NCBI RefSeq assembly: GCF_022059845.1
Contig: NZ_CP091851.1
Coordinates: 1,364,001 to 1,428,000, forward strand
Reading direction: 5' to 3'
DNA: 64,000 bases
From: Terrirubrum flagellatum
Lineage (GTDB): Bacteria > Pseudomonadota > Alphaproteobacteria > Rhizobiales > Beijerinckiaceae
Shown here: piece by piece, positions 61,512 through 64,000 of the stretch
How positions within the stretch are numbered: position 1 is the stretch's first letter
How the letters are laid out: every line of letters starts with the position of its first letter
Translations under genes and position numbers: made by a program
Notes under the pieces: model-generated
What the model was told of the DNA's origin: nothing
Databases searched by the model: none
Seen by the model: only the letters and a program-made list of their open reading frames with translations

Positions 61512-61979
61512 ATGAGCGTCGCTACGAAAACGACTTTCACAATCATCGCGGCGACAGCCCTTGCTTTGCTGACAACGGGCGCGCTGGCCGAAACCAGCAA
61601 AGAGCAAGCCGAGGCCAATCGTCGGACGGTCCTCGACTTTTACGAAAAAGGCCTCAACCAGAAGAATGCGGACGCCGCGCTCGCATATGTCGGAAACCGG
61701 TATGTTCAACATAATCCTGGCGCAGCCGACGGGCCGGACGGATTCCGCAAGTTCGTCGCCTTCCTCCGCGAGAAGTTTCCCAACGCGCATAGCGAGATCA
61801 AGCGCTCATTCGTCGATGGAGACTATGTCATCCTTCATGTTCACTCGATGCGCGAACCAGGAACGCCTGGCCGCGCGATCGTGGACATCTTCAAGCTTGA
61901 GAACGGAAAAATAGTCGAGCACTGGGATGTCGTTCAACCAATCCCCGAAAGCTCTGCGAACGCCAACACGATGTTCTAA
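61512..61979 (+). CDS. secreted SnoaL-like (NTF2-fold) protein
   Basis: 155 residues. A Sec signal peptide (ATKTTFTIIAATALALLTTG, cleavage near ALA-E) precedes an NTF2/SnoaL-like domain: VLDFYEKGLNQKNADAAL, YVQHNPGAADGPDGF, and the family's closing VDIFKLENGKIVEHWDVVQP. The family covers polyketide cyclases and predicted aldol-condensation proteins of unknown substrate. ATG at 61512 is selected for the signal peptide. Its stop overlaps the convergent folK stop by four bases. Confidence 0.88.
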   Translation: MSVATKTTFTIIAATALALLTTGALAETSKEQAEANRRTVLDFYEKGLNQKNADAALAYVGNRYVQHNPGAADGPDGFRKFVAFLREKFPNAHSEIKRSFVDGDYVILHVHSMREPGTPGRAIVDIFKLENGKIVEHWDVVQPIPESSANANTMF

Positions 61980-62449
61980 TCAAGCCGACGCGCGTCCGAC
62001 AGATCGAAGGTCGCGGCGACGTCCGACAATCGCCGGCCGTCAATGATCGCGTCCGGCATGATTTCGAGCAGCGGGATCACCACGAACGCGCGCTCCAGCA
62101 TGTGTTTGTGCGGGATCGTCAGATCTGGTTCGTCGAGCGCGAGATCATCATAGGTGAGGATGTCGATATCGATCGCGCGGGGACCCCAGCGTTCGCCCGA
62201 TATACGGCCCAATTCGCTTTCGATGCGTTTGCACAAAACGAGCAGCGCGCGCGGATCAAGCGCAGTCTCGACGAGCGCGCAGGCGTTGACGAAAGGCGCC
62301 TGCGCGATCGGTCCCCAGGGCTTCGTCTCGTAGTCGCCAGAGCGGGCGATAGTGCGCACGCCTTTCTGTTCGAGCCGGGTCATGGCGAGAGCGATCGTCG
62401 CGCGCGCATCGCCGATATTGCCGCCGAAACCAAGAGCTACTCGCGCCAT
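61976..62449 (-). CDS. folK: 6-hydroxymethyl-7,8-dihydropterin pyrophosphokinase
   Basis: 157 residues. Transfers pyrophosphate from ATP to hydroxymethyl-dihydropterin in folate synthesis. ALGFGGNIGD at the N-terminus (usual form ALGSNLGD), APFVNACALVET, and the RWGPRAIDIDIL signature with the metal-binding Asp pair. HPRM-like segment is HKHMLERAFVVIPL. Last gene of the folP-folB-folK operon; overlaps folB by one base. Confidence 0.95.
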   Translation of the reverse strand: MARVALGFGGNIGDARATIALAMTRLEQKGVRTIARSGDYETKPWGPIAQAPFVNACALVETALDPRALLVLCKRIESELGRISGERWGPRAIDIDILTYDDLALDEPDLTIPHKHMLERAFVVIPLLEIMPDAIIDGRRLSDVAATFDLSDARRLD

Positions 62450-62820
62450 TACGTTGTCGCGCGTCGGCGTTCGATCTCCACCGCGACAGTGTCGATCACC
62501 AGCGGGATCGGCGCCGCCGGCTTCTCGATGCGAACGCTGAGGGATTGAATGCGCGGAAAGGCTGCGAGAATGTCCGTTGCGATCGCTTCCGCCAGCCCCT
62601 CCAGAGTATGAAATCGGTTCTTCGTCGCAACCTCGTGAGCGTGCTGCGCCAGCTTCCCGTAATCGACCGACAGCCGATATTCGTCCTTCGCGCCGGCTTC
62701 GGACAGATCGAGTTCGGCGGTGAGCGAAATGAAGAAGCGCTGGCCAAGCCGCGCCTCTTCCTCGAACACGCCATGATGGGCGAAGACCGCCAGCCGCGAG
62801 AGGATGATCTTGTCGCTCAT
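62449..62820 (-). CDS. folB: dihydroneopterin aldolase
   Basis: 123 residues. Cleaves dihydroneopterin to hydroxymethyl-dihydropterin and glycolaldehyde. ILSRLAVFAHHGVFEEEARLGQ (in part FAHHGVFEEEA) is the FolB N-terminal signature, LSVDYGKLAQ and FHTLEGLAEAIA carry the conserved Tyr and Glu, and SLSVRIEKPAAPIP holds the catalytic Lys. Its start overlaps the folP stop by four bases (ATGA). Confidence 0.95.
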   Translation of the reverse strand: MSDKIILSRLAVFAHHGVFEEEARLGQRFFISLTAELDLSEAGAKDEYRLSVDYGKLAQHAHEVATKNRFHTLEGLAEAIATDILAAFPRIQSLSVRIEKPAAPIPLVIDTVAVEIERRRATT

Positions 62821-63677
62821 GCGCTCGCCCGCGTCAGCGCGTCGATGACGGCGATCGCCTCGACATGGGGCTTCACGTCATGGACGCGGATGATCGCCGC
62901 GCCGGCCTCAACAGCGTAGGCGTTCGCAGCGATCGTCGCCATCAGCCGCCCCGCCGGCGGCGTTCCCTCGGGATAGTAAGGCGCGAGGAAGGATTTGCGC
63001 GAGAGGCCGGCGAGAATGGGGAAGCCGAACTCCTTCAGTATGGCGATCTCGCGCAGCGCGTGCAGGCTTTGCTCCCGCGTCTTGCCGAAGCCAATGCCGG
63101 GATCTAGCACGATGTTCTCATCGCGCAGGCCGGCGTGTCGCGCGATCATAAGCGAGCGAGCGAAGAAGGCGCGCATGTCTTCGAGGATGTCGATCGCGCC
63201 GTCAGCCTTCTCGCGGTTGTGCATGATGATCGTTGGCGCGTCGCGATCGGCGGCGACATAGGCGATCTCCGGTTCGCGCTGGAGCCCCCAGACATCGTTC
63301 AGGATCGCCGCGCCGGCCTCGAAGGCGAGGCGCGCGGTCGAGGCGCGATAGGTGTCGATCGAGACGGGAATGGCGCGCGCGGCAGCGACGCGCTTCAGCA
63401 CGGGCAGCGCGCGCGCCTGCTCTTCCTCGGCGTCGACGGGCGCGGTTCCGGGCCGGGTCGACTCTCCGCCGATGTCGATGATGTCGGCGCCTTCCGCCGC
63501 CATTTCGGAAGCGCGCTCAACCGCCGCGTCCTCATCACGATAGACGCCGCCGTCCGAGAAGGAGTTCGGCGTCACATTGAGGATGCCCATGATCAGCGTG
63601 CGCCGGCCGAGATCGGCGAGCGCGCGGGGAGGGAGGGCGGCGTGGCCGGGCCTGGAAGGAGCGGGCGCGGGGCTCAT
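62817..63677 (-). CDS. folP: dihydropteroate synthase
   Basis: 286 residues. Condenses hydroxymethyl-dihydropterin pyrophosphate with p-aminobenzoate; the sulfonamide target. IMGILNVTPNSFSDGGVY is loop 1, GGESTRPGTAPVD loop 2, and DPGIGFGKTREQSLHAL the pterin-binding motif. RVHDVKPHVEAI closes the barrel. First gene of the folP-folB-folK operon. Confidence 0.97.
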   Translation of the reverse strand: MSPAPAPSRPGHAALPPRALADLGRRTLIMGILNVTPNSFSDGGVYRDEDAAVERASEMAAEGADIIDIGGESTRPGTAPVDAEEEQARALPVLKRVAAARAIPVSIDTYRASTARLAFEAGAAILNDVWGLQREPEIAYVAADRDAPTIIMHNREKADGAIDILEDMRAFFARSLMIARHAGLRDENIVLDPGIGFGKTREQSLHALREIAILKEFGFPILAGLSRKSFLAPYYPEGTPPAGRLMATIAANAYAVEAGAAIIRVHDVKPHVEAIAVIDALTRASA

Positions 63678-63835
63678 CGCGCCGGTCTACAGCCTCGCCG
63701 CCGGCCGCGCGAGGCGTCAGGGCTGCGGCTGACGCGCGCGGATGTTTCTGCATGTTTCCCCAGCGGCGCCTCTTGACTCCAGCCGCGAACATAGAAAGAA
63801 CAAAAGGAGAATTTAAAGCGTATCAGGAGGCTGTC

Positions 63836-63943
63836 ATGTTGCGTATTGCGGTCCGGAATATTGCGGAGCTGGCGTCGCTGGCCCTGTTCGTCGCCATGAT
63901 TGGCGTGCTGTCCGCGGCGGCGTCGGTCGTTCCGCCGGTCTGA
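63836..63943 (+). CDS. small hydrophobic protein, 35 residues
   Basis: A short ORF preceded by a strong AGGAGG ribosome site six bases before its ATG. The product has one Arg-containing N-terminal end (MLRIAVRNIAEL) and one membrane-spanning stretch (ASLALFVAMIGVLSAAASVV). It stands alone, divergent from folP. I do not know the family. The ribosome site and composition make translation likely. Confidence 0.55.
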   Translation: MLRIAVRNIAELASLALFVAMIGVLSAAASVVPPV

Positions 63944-64000
63944 CTGGCTGCGCCCATCCGGGCTCAACCCGTCTTTCCCTCCGATGTGGACGCCAGGGCG

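Overview
The window is high-GC chromosomal DNA from an alphaproteobacterium, most likely a member of the Hyphomicrobiales (Rhizobiales). The evidence is a DUF2865 protein, the recJ-glpX-hom neighbourhood, small ArsR/SRPBCC/GFA/DUF1801 genes, PATR-type autotransporters, GANTC-containing palindromes and the large intergenic inverted repeats typical of that order. A Beijerinckiaceae- or Bosea-like host is a guess only. No phage, integrase, transposase or CRISPR array is visible.

Layout, left. 1-3.9 kb: the 3' end of a gamma-glutamyltransferase gene, then a CUT1-type ABC importer (Tat-exported binding protein and two permeases) with no ATPase. 4-6.8 kb: a worn region holding a GlxA-type regulator, an unknown gene, and the 3' remnants of a CocE/NonD hydrolase and an amidohydrolase. 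7.1-13.1 kb: a 2000-residue autotransporter. 13.5-20 kb: tRNA-Glu, recJ, a RidA protein, a GNAT protein, glpX, hom and aspartate dehydrogenase. 20-21.8 kb: a DUF1993 protein and a tandem pair of unknown secreted proteins. 21.8-27.1 kb: protocatechuate/beta-ketoadipate genes (pcaI, J, F, H, G) with a divergent IclR/PcaR-type regulator. 27.1-29.4 kb: a probable methanethiol S-methyltransferase (mddA), a DUF4242 gene and a divergent LysR gene.

Layout, right. 29.4-34 kb: small accessory genes (two DUF1801, two SRPBCC, GFA, ArsR), interrupted by a lower-GC gene for a PIN-like protein with a split active site. 34.1-37.7 kb: a second autotransporter. 38-47 kb: a TfoX-N protein, a methyltransferase, and a uronate cluster (fructuronate reductase, a hydratase-like protein, GntR/FCD, kduI, kduD, uxaC, a 2-keto-3-deoxy-sugar-acid kinase). 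47-51.6 kb: an SDR, glpD, DUF2865 and a small molybdopterin-fold protein. 51.6-56.1 kb: an RND efflux pump and its fusion protein. 56.5-61 kb: a ugpBAEC glycerol-3-phosphate importer with a terminator after ugpB and a repeat element before ugpC. 61-63.7 kb: two small genes, folP-folB-folK and a 35-codon membrane ORF.

The metabolic picture is of a soil- or plant-associated heterotroph. It takes lignin-derived aromatics through protocatechuate to 3-oxoadipyl-CoA cleavage, and uronates (glucuronate and unsaturated pectin/alginate-type sugars) to 2-keto-3-deoxygluconate. It imports glycerol-3-phosphate (Ugp) and oxidises it (GlpD). Several pathways are only partly encoded here: no pcaBCD, no uxuA, no KDPG aldolase. 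The most unusual items are the PIN-like gene, the tandem secreted paralogues, the W-x-G/Asn repeat block of the first autotransporter, and the mddA/DUF4242/LysR unit. Family assignments come from reading motifs by eye; no database search was run.
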